Source of the DNA: Welwitschia mirabilis
Lineage: Eukaryota > Gnetophyta > Gnetopsida > Welwitschiales
Reading direction: 5' to 3'
DNA length: 64,000 nt
Assembly: GCA_051453625.1 (NCBI GenBank)
Contig: JBOZIK010000001.1
Location: 19,185,681 to 19,249,680, forward strand
The translations under genes and the position numbers were made by a program. This document shows positions 35,100 through 46,099 of the stretch, piece by piece. Below the pieces are notes generated by a model, which saw nothing but the letters and a program-made list of their open reading frames with translations, did no database searches and had not been told where the DNA came from. How positions within the stretch are numbered: position 1 is the first letter of the stretch; every line of letters begins with the position of its first letter.

Positions 35100-35900
35100 T
35101 GCCCATGGGTTCTAGTAACCCCAACCATTAAAACATGACTAAGAGAAGGCATGGATATCATAGCGTCTACAACCATCATGCCTTAATCATAGACCTATGT
35201 CTTCTTCATATAAAAGTAGGTAAGTCCATCTTCTCATCCTACTTGAATGCTATCAATATCTGAAGATGGGCCACCATAGCATAACTATCATGAAAATATA
35301 AAGTGTTGTTATGAATCAGCCCTCTATGCAAAATCATGTAGGCAGGGGTCAACTATGTCACTAGAGCAACCTGCCTATCTAGAATCAAATCTATCGGAAT
35401 ATCTAATACTATACCATATGTGCATCACGCCTTTATTCCACAAGTATAATGTATGTAAAGATTGCCAATACCACCTAGATCTATCACACCTGTAATGTCA
35501 TTTGGGAGTACTATTATCTTGTGGTCCCAAATCAAAGCTACAATCATATCTACTAAGTATGCATTAGAATCAAGGTATCACCCAATGTGCATAGTATCAT
35601 AAAATTACCAAGTCTCTAAAACATAATAATCCTTATTTGAATCTAAGATCCATTAGAGCTATAAATTAGTGAGCCTTTGATTAACCTATAGCTTCAACTA
35701 GCTTACAAAATCTTTAAAATGTCTCTGGACATTAATAGTAGCAGTTTGATTAGTAAGTGATCTTCTGTGTCAAGGCAGGGGATTCATAGGCTTTATGTCC
35801 TCTACCTCTGGCAGTAGTAATGGGTCTACCTTATACTCAATGGCTTCAACTTTATACTCAACCTATTTAGCTCTACATATGCAGATCTACTAAATTAAAA
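35100..35900 (-). pseudogene. Unrecognised decayed ORF between the H repeats
   Basis: One minus-strand frame of about 265 codons is coherent apart from roughly a dozen stops. Readable parts are VEYKVEAIEYKVDPLLLPEV (start, about 35880), YLVDMIVALIWDHKIIVLPN (about 35555-35495), VIDLGGIGNLYIHYTCG and RQVALVT (about 35475-35355), and LIHNNTLYFHDSYAMVAHL (about 35320-35265). No gag, protease or polymerase motif. It may be the extra ORF of element F or the internal ORF of a nested element with the H repeats as ends. Function unknown. Confidence 0.4.
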
Positions 35901-36640
35901 ATACACAATAAATCATGCAAGATCTAATGGACATAGTTAAATACATCACATGGATGCTTAAAACGTCTCAAAAAATTGATTAAAAATGTAAAACATTATG
36001 AAAATATGTTTCAACCCCCTTAAAAATGCTAATATGTCTAGCATTACCTAGTCATGTAAAAAAAAAAAATCAAAACATGCAAAAACTGTAAAAACTATGT
36101 TTTAGATGGGCCCCACATAAGGTAAAAAATTAAAGAGCTCAAATGAAAAACCCAATCTACTAAAAATGTAGAACACATTGAATTGATGAATTTACCCTAA
36201 AGGTCTACTAAATTTTGACTTACAATTTTTGAGAGATTAAATGTAAAATGTAAAAACCTAATTTCATCTTATAAACCACACAAATTAATATATCTTTCAA
36301 AATACAGGGAAAAAATTAGATCTATAGGTTTTTAATCAAATAGAGTGAAAAACTAAATAACACACATGAAAACTACTCATCAAAAGGCTAATAAATAAGA
36401 GAAAAAATTAAAAAAGATTAGGGAGGGAAAAAAACATATCTCATTTTTGATAAATAACAAAAATCTAGAAATTCAATAATCGAATCTTGCTGGTATAAGT
36501 TCCAGCATGATAGCAAGGACTAGGAAAACTATCATCTCTAAAAGAAGTAGTAAAAAATGATAAATAAATGAAGAAAATAAGGAAAAATAGTTTATCCTAT
36601 AGTTTTCTTACATTGTCATCCAATCGCATTATCTAGATGA
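35901..36640. other. No recognisable feature
   Basis: AT-rich spacer between the decayed ORF and H copy 2. A short inverted repeat (gctggtataagttccagc) lies at 36489-36506. Confidence 0.5.
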
Positions 36641-37735
36641 TAGCCCTAGGATGATTCTCAGAAAAAATCTTACTGTCATCCACCCACGTCATCTAGATGA
36701 GAAAGTGGATGGTGGAACTTTAAAAATTTTCTCAAATATTAAGATGTAAGCTAAGTACACTAGTCTTAGATATTATCATGAAGGTTATAGAATTAATGAG
36801 AAAGCTTGGAAATAGAATAAATGATAAAAAATCGTGATAAAATAGGATGAGGAGGAACACTCAAAACAAATGAGAAATAGAGTTGATAGAAATATACTAA
36901 CTAGGCTAAAACCTAATAAGAATATTGAATAAATGTTTTCAAATTAATCAAATAAATAATACAAAGTATAGAACTCCAAAAAATATAAGGAATCTCATAA
37001 AATCTATAAAACATAAAAGATTATCTATTTAATTATAAAGCTAAAAGAAAATAATATGTTAGGAATAATAATACGGAAACTACAAAATGATAAGGTCCTA
37101 TGTAAAGATAAAAAAGTATAAAAAAAACTTTAAAATGGCAAACTAAAAAACCAAAGAAAAGAAGAATAAAAGTGGATACAAGAAACATGAATAAGATTGC
37201 TGACCTATCCTAAATTCTAACATAGAAAAACCCCGTGAAAGATATTATGAAGACATCTAAGTAAAAATGCATGATAAATGTATCTACTCCATAAAGTTCT
37301 ACTAAAAAAAGAGAGATTATGATGATATCAAAGATCAAGTGCTTAGAAAAATGAATGCTAAGATCAAAAGCTACTTAGAAATGAACTCACCTACTTACAT
37401 TTTAAAACATACCTGAATTCTCAAAAGTGAAATTATCATATGGGAATACTAAGAGTTTAGGAAATAAGCAATGCCTCTGATGATATCAAGAACACCACTG
37501 ATCCCATAGCCTTAAAGTTTATTACAAATTTTCCATGATGAAGGGATTGCAACCATAGTTAGAGAAGTAAGGACTCATAGAGCACGATCAACTAACCCCC
37601 TCAAGTTCTCATAACTACAAACATTACCAAAGGTTCTTTTTAAAAAATTTTACCCTAGTGTAGTAGGACATCATGATGACCATGTATTTTTTTAAAGCAT
37701 AATTAAAATAAATCATGATCATTATTTTCTCTCTT
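36640..37735. repeat. Direct repeat H, copy 2
   Basis: Partner of 33757-34935; contains two copies of the TCATC/GATGA motif at its lower end (36614-36713). Confidence 0.7.
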
Positions 37736-38052
37736 TTTTTGATAATGAATTTTTTTCTAAACAATTCCCACATGATCACACACTTAAAAAGACAAAGGTG
37801 AATAAGTGAGATGCAAGACAGAAAAGAATACTCCCAAAAAATGAAAGACCTCATACCATTGGAAAAAAACATAAGAACTAGGGCATCTTTCTTTAAAGTA
37901 AAGTTCATAGATATGGAAATGTCTTAAAATTGGATAAATCAAATCTTATGACTATAAAATGAATAAGTATGAATACTAGTCATAGAAACTTTATAAAGTA
38001 ATACATGAGTTAATTTAAAAGATGATCAAGTACTATTAGAAATGTATGCTTT

Positions 38053-38200
38053 TAAGGCATGTATTAAAATAAATGACTTAAGTATAAATATTTTTTAAGG
38101 TATCTATTAAAATAAACGCTTTAAATAGAGCTAAGGTGTTTATTTTAATAAATGCCTTAAAATATATATATATCTTTTTAAGGATATTAAACTAACAAAT
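38053..38200. repeat. Inverted repeats (hairpin-forming)
   Basis: taaggcatgtattaaaataa at 38055 is nearly the reverse complement of ttattttaataaatgcctta at 38140; two further partial copies lie at about 38096 and 38178. It could fold as a long imperfect hairpin, MITE-like, but no terminal duplications were confirmed. Confidence 0.6.
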
Positions 38201-38250
38201 GCCTTAAAAAACACCTATCTCATTTTATAAAAAAATTTAAAATAAATGCA

Positions 38251-38252
<2 letters not shown>

Positions 38253-38300
<48 letters not shown>
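38253..38300. repeat. (TA)n microsatellite
   Basis: About 24 uninterrupted TA units. Confidence 0.98.
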
Positions 38301-38303
<3 letters not shown>

Positions 38304-38610
38304 TTATGTCTATCTGTCTCTGTTTTCAAAATAAATTCTACATGACCACATAATCTTAAAGATGAAGGTAAAGAAATAAAATGAAAAATAAGGAAGAACA
38401 CCTCCAAGCAACTAAGGACTCACATCATTGAGATAAAACATTAAAAAACAAGGTATCTTCTTTTAAATAAAGTTCATAGACATTTAAATGTCTTAAGATT
38501 GGGTGAATCTAATCTTATCACTTTGAAATATCCAAGTAAAAATTACTAGTCATGGTAACTTCATAAAGTAAAACATAAGTCAAGTTAAAGATGTTCAAGT
38601 AATAGCATGA

Positions 38611-39929
38611 CATCCACCAAAAGAATTAGCTAAGAACGAATGTAGATAATGGTAGAAGAAGTTTTAAAATAATTGATTCTATCATGTTCAAGTTTAATAA
38701 CTCATGTATTTTTAACCTTTATCCATTTTTTTGAATTTTCCTAGTGATCATATCAGAAATCTCAATTAATCCATTAAAAATATACTTTCTCTAAAAGATA
38801 AGGACCTAACCATCTAAAAGTTAAACTATTGTGTAAAAATAAAAATAAAAATAAAAACCAAGACAAAAATGTAATAATATAAAATCAAAAGGAAATACCA
38901 AAGCAAACTAAAAATAAGTTTTATTCAGATCCTAAATTCTATTCAATACTTTATTGAAAAGAAAGAAAAAGAAATGTTTATTTCTCTAAGGCTATGGTCC
39001 TAGGGTAATGTACTTTCTTGGAAAAATAAGGACCAAACCAAAAAGAGAACAATTGATAAAACATAAAAGATACATATGCATGACAAGGTAATATTTTAAC
39101 TCCACAAAATTTATTTACAAATTTAGAAGTAAAGAGTTTAAATAGTTCATAGAAAAATAAGCTCTTATCAAATGCATGGTATGAGGAATTCTACTTATAG
39201 ATTTCATCTAAAGATTGATATTAAGAATGAAAAAATTAATGGTGTTATTAAGAATTCAAAAATCTAGAGAAAGCTTCTTAGGATGAATGATGAAGGTAGG
39301 TCTAATATACTTAAGAAGTTTCTTAAATTTCATCTCTAAGTATGGATAATTAAAAAGATAATTTTTTCTAAAATTTAAAAGTCCAAGATATCCCAAATCA
39401 TACTTTTAAAAAGAGTTATCAATAAAGGCATAAGCTAAAGTGGATTTGATAGAATAGGGAAGGATGTTTTTTTTTACTATTTTTAAGAGAATGGGATGGA
39501 GAAATAAGGGAAGATTTTTACAATTGGATTGTTATATTGAAAAGGATAGGTCTATTTCTCATCAAGTTGGATTGAAATTCTGTCAGTTCTTTACTATTTC
39601 TCCTCTTCTCATTGTTGTCTTTATTCTTACTATGTTGAATACTCTCTGTACTTTTCTTATTAATAATCATATATTTCCTTTTTTCATTGTTCTTATTTTT
39701 ATTTTATTGATTTTTACTCTTTTTATCATTTAAGACTGTCATCCACGTGACTGGAGTGGATGACGAAGATGATATGAAAATTATTTAATTAAGTTCACAT
39801 GTTGGAGTTCTTTCTTATTAGTAGGTTTCACTTCTTCATCCTCATGATTAGAACTATTTATTTCTAATGGATTATTATGTAAAATTGACTCTTATAGCAT
39901 TCTCATTCTCTCCTTAACCAAATGATGTT
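38611..39929 (-). other. Element F, sequence where pol would be expected
   Basis: No reverse transcriptase, RNase H or integrase block was readable on the minus strand. The open plus-strand frame at 39464-39733 is a hydrophobic, low-complexity chance frame. One TCATC/GATGA motif lies at 39736-39772. Confidence 0.5.
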
Positions 39930-40360
39930 GTACAAATAAAGTTGGTTTAGTTCTTTTTTCTATGTTTCCTTCATCTCTCATATCTTTCTTAATAGTGTTA
40001 AAAACTCTAATAGTGTACTTCTTATTACCTATGTGACATTCCATTAATCTAGTTCGCATGTCTATAATGCAGTGGATGATTACACAAAAAACTCTTTCTA
40101 AAAGTAGTGGATAACTTTCATCATGTTCTACGTCAATTATAACCCAATCTATGGGGTAGAAGGCTTCTTCTACTTGGATGACTAAGTTTTTAATAATCCC
40201 TATGAATTTTTTGGTTGATGTATTAGCTAATTCTAAGGTGATTTATGTAGGTTTAATTCTGTCTTCTAAGCCAAGTCTTTTACATATGTAAAGAGGCATT
40301 ATGTTTACACTTGCTCCTATATCAATTAAAGCTTTTCTAATTTTCTTATTTATTTTCTTC
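39930..40360 (-). pseudogene. Element F aspartic protease
   Basis: A minus-strand frame with the catalytic loop intact: ALIDIGASVNIMPLYICKRL (about 40340-40282). It continues LELANTSTKKFIGIIKNLVI, then FYPIDWVIIDVEHDESYPLL (about 40185-40120) and LERVF, which corresponds to the family LGRPF, then MECHIGNKKYTIRVF. One stop follows ...RIKPT. A gypsy retropepsin that would process Gag-Pol. It is the best preserved of the three gypsy proteases here and the only one still reading DIGAS. Confidence 0.9.
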
Positions 40361-40999
40361 TAAAGTAACACTTACTATTTCTACCCCCAAGGGCTTTAAA
40401 TTTATGAGCTTTTTGTATGACGAAGTTGGATATAGATTGTGCAACAAAGACTCTACTAGGAATAGTACCTTTTTGTTTTCTTTTAAGTAGGTCGCTCCAC
40501 AACTTAGCATGCATTGGATTTTCTTGTAAGAGTTTCTAAAAGGGTAAGTTGATATTATTATTTTGCATTAAGACTTTAAGTGCTCATCAAAAGTAGGATT
40601 TGTATTTAAGCTATTAAGCCAAGGATAGCTTCTCTTTTTATTTTGTTTTTTTCGTGAGGGCTCATCTAAAGTTGAAGGGAAATTATATGCTTCCAAGATT
40701 TCTATATCATCCTCTTTCTCACCTTCTTCATCATTTTGGAAGTTGAAGTTTCATGGATAGGGGGTGTTGTATCAATTATTTTATAATCTCTTTTTACTTC
40801 ATTTGGGTATGTAAAAGTTTGAGTTGCAAGAGATCCTTGTGATCTTTGAATGGCTAACATTATTTGTTGAAACACATTAACTAAATTTTCAATGTTTTTA
40901 CTTTAGTTTCTAATAGTTATATTAGTTTTTTTTGTATTTTTTCATCTCTTCCATTGTGTTTATAATTAGGTCATTTTTATTTTTATTTTAAAATTTTAA

Positions 41000-42162
41000 A
41001 AAGCTTAGTTAAAAGTTTGATCTACTTGATTGGAAGTTGTTTGGCTAGAAGTTTGAATTATTTGGTTGATAGTTTAAGTTCTTGAGTCTATTCCCAAAAG
41101 GTTTCCAATTTGATCTCCCACTCATTCCTTATTAATATTGCATTTGGTTTTGAAAATTAAAAGGCCTTTAGTTAAATGCACATACTTCTTTAAATATTTT
41201 CTCTTTATATGTTGGTAACATGGGATATTCTTTTGTTGAATGAGAGTTATCTTTACATATATCACATGTTGATGTCACAGTTTTTTTTTAATTGCTACTT
41301 TTTCATCTAGAATTATTTGAATCTACTTTTTCAAAGAAGTATAGAAATTCTTAATCACATTGGTTGAATTGTTTTATTCTTTCTCCTAATTATATTTTAC
41401 TTCTTTTAAGTCCTTTATAATATGACATATAGTTTGATTGTCTTTAAAAGTTGGTTTAGGCCAATTTTGACTAATTTGAATAAGATATTTTAATAACATC
41501 CATGCATTATCTAAATCTAATTTCATCACGTTACCACCATAAGAAAATTCTATAAATTGTTTAGTTTTTCTATTTAATCCACTATAAAAATAAGCTATTA
41601 ATTGTGGTATACAGAATTCTTTAATAAAATTGGAATGAGTAGCTATAATAAATCATTTATATGTTGTGGCATAATCTTCATTAGGTTGTTGTTGAAAGTT
41701 TGTGACTTCTTTTCTTCTTTTCCTCATTGTGCTCTCACTTATGAGTCTTTTAATAAAGGATTTTTGTACTTGACTCCAAGTTTTAAGAATTTTATGAGAA
41801 ATAGTTTTAAGTCAAAGTTTTGTTATTTCTCTAAGTGTGACAGGAAATATAATCATGTAAGTTCTATCACTAATTCCTTTTTTTCCATTTCCTGATGTGA
41901 GCACAAGTTGTTTTATATCAGCAAGATGTTCAAACGAATCTTTATTAGGTTCTCCTGAAAATGTTGGATAAGCATCTAAATTTCTTAGTTCTACATTATC
42001 ACTAGGAGCCAAGTCAAAAGCAGTTTGGATTTCATATTTTCTATTGGCTATTAGATCTTTTAGTGTAGCATTTATATTTGCATTAGAATTTGCATTAGCA
42101 ATTCCTATCGTGATTAGAGTATTAAACGATACTACTTGTTTTTGTTTTTGCATTGAATTCAA
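41000..42162 (-). pseudogene. Element F gag
   Basis: The open frame 42162-41812 gives an N-terminal part with YPTFSGEPNKDSFEHL (family FSG...EDP..HL). After a frameshift the capsid-like domain continues: TWSQVQKSFIKRLISES, then IPQLIAYFYSGLNRKTKQFI and NAWM (about 41795-41490). The zinc knuckle CDICKDNSHSTKEYP (about 41270-41228) has the last Cys changed to Tyr, and a basic Asn-rich tail follows (about 41130-41010). Gag would form particles and bind the element RNA. It lies directly downstream of the primer site and leader. Confidence 0.88.
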
Positions 42163-42837
42163 AATAGATGAAGAAAAATGATTGGATTCTATACTATTGA
42201 TTTTTTTTGAAAAATTAGATTCTAAGATAATGAAAGCTAAAAAATCTTTTTGTTTAACTCTTGAAATTCTTTACATACCTGAGATGTGCATACCTATTTT
42301 ATTCAAAGTTAACCGAGACTTCTTTGATATTTTTCTCGATCAGGCTTCACTTCCTCTAATACTTTATCCTTTTATGTGAGTGTAACATGTCCCTACATGC
42401 TCAATAATGTGTTTGCAGTTGTCGTCTCTGTCATCATCCGGATGATGACCTAGATGACTACTTCATAGAAAATCAAAAATAGAAAATAAAAAGTATAAAA
42501 AAATAGAAACAAAACTAAAACAAAAACTGATAGTCATCTGCCTGTGTCATCTGGATGACAAAGGAGACGATATCAACTTATTATGTAACAAACAAAACTG
42601 AAAACAAAAACTATGGAAAAATAATAAGAAAAACCCTAACCCTAGGCCATCGTCCACTTGGTCATCTGGATAACACAGACGAAGATAAGGCATTATTTGC
42701 AAAATGAAAAACAAAACCTACAAAAGGAAAAACTGTGGTATTTATAATAAAAATACAATACTACCATAAACAAATACCTAAAGCAAAATCCAAAGCACTT
42801 ATCTAGGCAACAATAATCATCAAAATCCTTGTGGCCT
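42163..42837 (-). other. Leader of element F
   Basis: Non-coding; holds three copies of the TCATC/GATGA palindromic motif (42421, 42529, 42646). Confidence 0.6.
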
Positions 42838-42856
42838 TCCTCAGCAACACTGCCAA
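42838..42856 (-). other. Primer-binding site of element F, tRNA-Asp type
   Basis: The minus strand reads TTGGCAGTGTTGCTGAGGA; the expected tRNA-Asp complement is TGGCGCCGTTGCCGGGGA. It lies five bases from the LTR end. Confidence 0.75.
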
Positions 42857-42861
42857 GACGT

Positions 42862-44097
42862 TGTAATGCGTATTTGTGTAAATTTTATGTCTTTTATCAA
42901 ATCCTATCAATTGGAAAAATATTGCAAAATACACACACTAGTATAGATGGAAGTGAACCTGAATTTCGTAATCCATCGAAGGCACTAGGATCAAAGCTAG
43001 AGAATTGATTTTTGTGAAGTATTTTTAGTATTTTTCTTTTAGGATCAATAATGAAAAGTATAATGCAAGAAAAAGAAACATACTATGCAATGCAAATGAA
43101 TTCTACTCTAAATGCAATATTTATCTAACTATCAAATCTGTATCACCAAGATCAGCCTTGCATAACCTAGATTAATTAACAAAACTATCATTAACTTAAC
43201 CAACCTAGGCTATCAAGTATGTCGAATAGAATATGGAAAACATGCAATGATTAAGCTAGGAAATATAAAATGTAATGCAATAAAATTTCTAAACTAATAA
43301 TTTCAACCTTGACAAAGGTTATCGTTGATGATCTATATCAACTATGAAATTGTCATGAGATCATAATAAACATAAATCATAAAGGACATGCATGTGAGTA
43401 AAACTAAATAAGATTTTCATTATTTGTCAAATCAACATCTTGTTATAAAGCAATAGCACTTCAATGTAGGAGACACAGCCCAATACCAAGGAAGACTCCT
43501 CTCTGCAACTAACGGATGGACCTCCTACTCTTTGATCTCCTATGATGAGATTTTCAAGTGATAAAGAAGATAAACTTGGAGCAAGAGTGAAGGAGGTATT
43601 TATTACAATGAAAAAAATTTAAAAATAGCAAATCTAATAGATGTAACAGAAACCCTAACTGTGCATAGAAGGTGCATGACACATTGCACAATTTTAGTAC
43701 ATTAACTAAAAATAGTGGTCATCCTGTCTGTCATCCGGACGATGATGGGGATGATGCCACCTTAAGAGAGGTTCCATATTAGCTTCTGTGTTGGTCTAGT
43801 CATCAGCCTTATCATCATACAGGTGTTATCATTTGTACTATCATCTCGATGATGAAGGGGATGACATTCCTTTTGAAGCTCTTTATCGAGTCAAATCAGC
43901 TTTACAGATCATCAATTTCTCTTCAGAATGTAAAGTATTAAAAATCATTAAAAATGCCTTCAAATTCACTAGTGATGGTGCATTTTCCTAATTTTCTTCT
44001 TGACTCTCAATAATCATCATTTTCTACTTAAACCTGTTTAAATGTCTTGTAAAACTACTGAAAATACCCCATCAAAAACATATAATTTGGCATCACA
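42862..44097 (-). repeat. 5' LTR of element F
   Basis: 1236 bp, starting TGTGATGCC on the minus strand and ending ...TTACA. It pairs with 31523-32772. Confidence 0.88.
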
Positions 44098-45480
44098 AGA
44101 ATAAGATGTTATACAAGTATTACGTAAATGCTTGACGAAACTAAGGGATAACTTAGTGGAGATGAAATTTAATATTTATGAATACAAGGATATTGATGTT
44201 ACGTGATTTATTAAACATGTAAAATATAAAGATACATATTTCTTTATTTTTGTAGATTATATGTTAATCACTAAAGAAAATTAAAGAAGTACTTTAAAGG
44301 TAAGAAAGACCTTGTTAAAAAGTTTCAAATCATGAATTTAGGTTTTCATGAAATCAAGAAAGAGCTAGTGGGATAGTTTAGAGATCTAATTAAATTAAAT
44401 CTATTAAACCTTAACTATAGAAGAATGATCTTTATTCACTTTTATGCTTGGATAGATATTGAGCTAATGAAGAAACTCTGATTGTCTAAAATAATACATC
44501 ATTTTGAAATTGATAAAGTGAAGATTGAGTATGAAAACCTACCCACTCCTATGACTTCTGCAAGATGATGTATCGCACAAAAATATCTTATGAGAAGTGT
44601 CAAAGAAAGAAGCACTAGAATTTCTATAAGAGTGACACATGTGAATTCTATGATAAAGATGGGCATAAGTTTGAGGGATGCATATTTAAAAAAGATAAAA
44701 ATGATTTTTAGCTAGTATTTCATAGCTGAAACGTAGATATTGTAGTTAAACCATAGAATAAGGAAGTTCAAATAACTCAAAAGAAAACCCTTAATTCAAA
44801 TATTAGCTAGAAAAAGGAATAACATATTTCTCTCACCAAAAAAAATTACAAATAGGCCATAAAATCAATCGGTAAACAAATTTGCAACACTAGGAAGTAT
44901 TGATATAGGAGATTCAAATATAGAAGCAAAAAGTAAAAGAGAGACAAAGAAGAAGAAAAAGCTAGGAAGATCCTCATACATAGTGAAAGTGAGAAAGAAG
45001 GCAAGTTAAAATATAGTGAATGAGTTCTAAAAAAACCTAATTGAGATGTTAATAAAAACCTCTAAAAAAGAGTAAAATGAATTTTATGAGCTAGAACACT
45101 TAAGGTACAAGGAATAACTCAAAAACCTAGGTACTTAAAGAATTTCTACTTAACTATAGTTTAGATATAATTTATTTAGAGGAAACTAAAGTTTATATGG
45201 AGGGTAGATTTTGAAAGATGCAATGAACTTGAAATAAAGAGTGATAATTAAGTCTTGGACAATTGGAAATACTAGCAAATCCATTCAAAAAGAATATACA
45301 ATATTAAATAAAAAAATTAAGGGAGGTAGGTAGTTCCAATTTTTTCAAATAGACGACTAGCAGCTGGTCAACATTTAAAACCTTTAATAGTGGAGTAAAG
45401 AATTAGATTATGAGGTTGATTGGAATAAATACTATTAAATAAAACATGTATAATTACTAAAGACTTTAATCAAATGCGAT
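44098..45480 (+). other. Decayed plus-strand coding-like DNA, unassigned
   Basis: No complete domain. One short block at about 44618-44690 reads CEFYDKDGHKFEGC, which resembles a gag zinc knuckle with one Cys changed. Probably an eroded retroelement fragment on the plus strand. Confidence 0.3.
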
Positions 45481-45755
45481 TGAATGGAAAGATTAGAGAT
45501 GAGAAAAATGAATCTAGTAGAAGTTACTAATCTAGATGCTGGGGCACTATTAAATCACACTATCGTACTACGCTTAGGAAAAATGAAAACCCTAGTTTAC
45601 ATGCAACTTCGCATGTGCTTGTCTATAAAAGCAAGCTCTATTATTTGGAAAGATCAGCAAAAAATAAAATTACTTTTTGTAAATCTATTTTATTTTTTTT
45701 TAAATAATTTTTTCTTGCTCATTTTCTTGCTTTGCATTTCTTGCATTTAGCATTA
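45481..45755 (+). repeat. Probable LTR end with TATA box (plus strand)
   Basis: Contains a clear TATA box (ctataaaag, 45625-45633) flanked by cttgt/caagct, then a T-rich stretch, and an end in tttagca. It is followed by aaaactgagactaaggttc, a decayed form of the copia-type primer site tggtatcagagctaaggttc. No partner copy is in the window, so it may be a solo or truncated LTR. Confidence 0.4.
45622..45633 (+). promoter_or_regulatory. TATA box of the probable LTR
   Basis: gtctataaaagc, a near-ideal plant TATA box inside the LTR-like block. Confidence 0.45.
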
Positions 45756-46099
45756 AAACTGAGACTAAGGTTCTTGAGTCTATTAGAAAGTTTACATGCA
45801 ACCTTGCATGCCTTCGAATGCTTTTGGATATGGTTACTCTATGTTTCCACTCTAATACATCTAAAGTTTTTTTAAGGTTTTTGTGGGGTTTCCAATATAT
45901 ATTTTCTAAACTTTGGCATTTTGGATTTTGTCTATACGTGCCTCTGATTTCTGGCATTTCTAAAGAGGATTTGAAGCTATGCACTTGCCTTTTTTATTTT
46001 AGTCCTATGCATTCTAATTATAAGGTTCTATTTTTAGCCATTTTTTATTTGTTTCTTACAGAAGAGTGTTGCAGAGACTAAATATTGGCCATTTTACAG

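Larger units (their letters stand above)
37745..38610. repeat. Direct duplication of about 290 bp with hairpin-rich middle
   Basis: 37745-38040 resembles 38318-38610 (for example 'aaagttcatagatatggaaatgtcttaaaattgg' region versus the same at 38470, differing by a few bases). Between them lie several short repeats around 'taaggcatttattaaaataaa' in both orientations and a TA microsatellite. Confidence 0.75.
31523..44097 (-). mobile_element. Ty3/gypsy element F (Athila/Tat type, non-autonomous as it stands)
   Basis: Minus-strand element of 12.6 kb: 5' LTR 44097-42862, primer site 42856-42838, gag 42162-41000, protease 40360-39930, then sequence without recognisable reverse transcriptase or integrase, a nested repeat pair (37735-33757), polypurine tract and 3' LTR 32772-31523. 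The lower edge is approximate because of a local duplication, and no target duplication could be confirmed. About ten copies of a palindromic TCATC/GATGA motif are scattered through it. Confidence 0.82.

Noticed and set aside
39464-39733. Plus-strand 89-codon frame
   Set aside because: Very hydrophobic, low-complexity, antisense to element F, with no domain.
41602-41895. Plus-strand 97-codon frame
   Set aside because: Shadow of the element F gag on the opposite strand.
42634-42654. Telomere-like ccctaaccctagg
   Set aside because: Only two units; too short to be an interstitial telomere.
44200-44290. Reading FFIFVDYMLITKEN as a copia reverse transcriptase motif
   Set aside because: The DD pair is not there and no neighbouring RT blocks are readable; the resemblance is too short.
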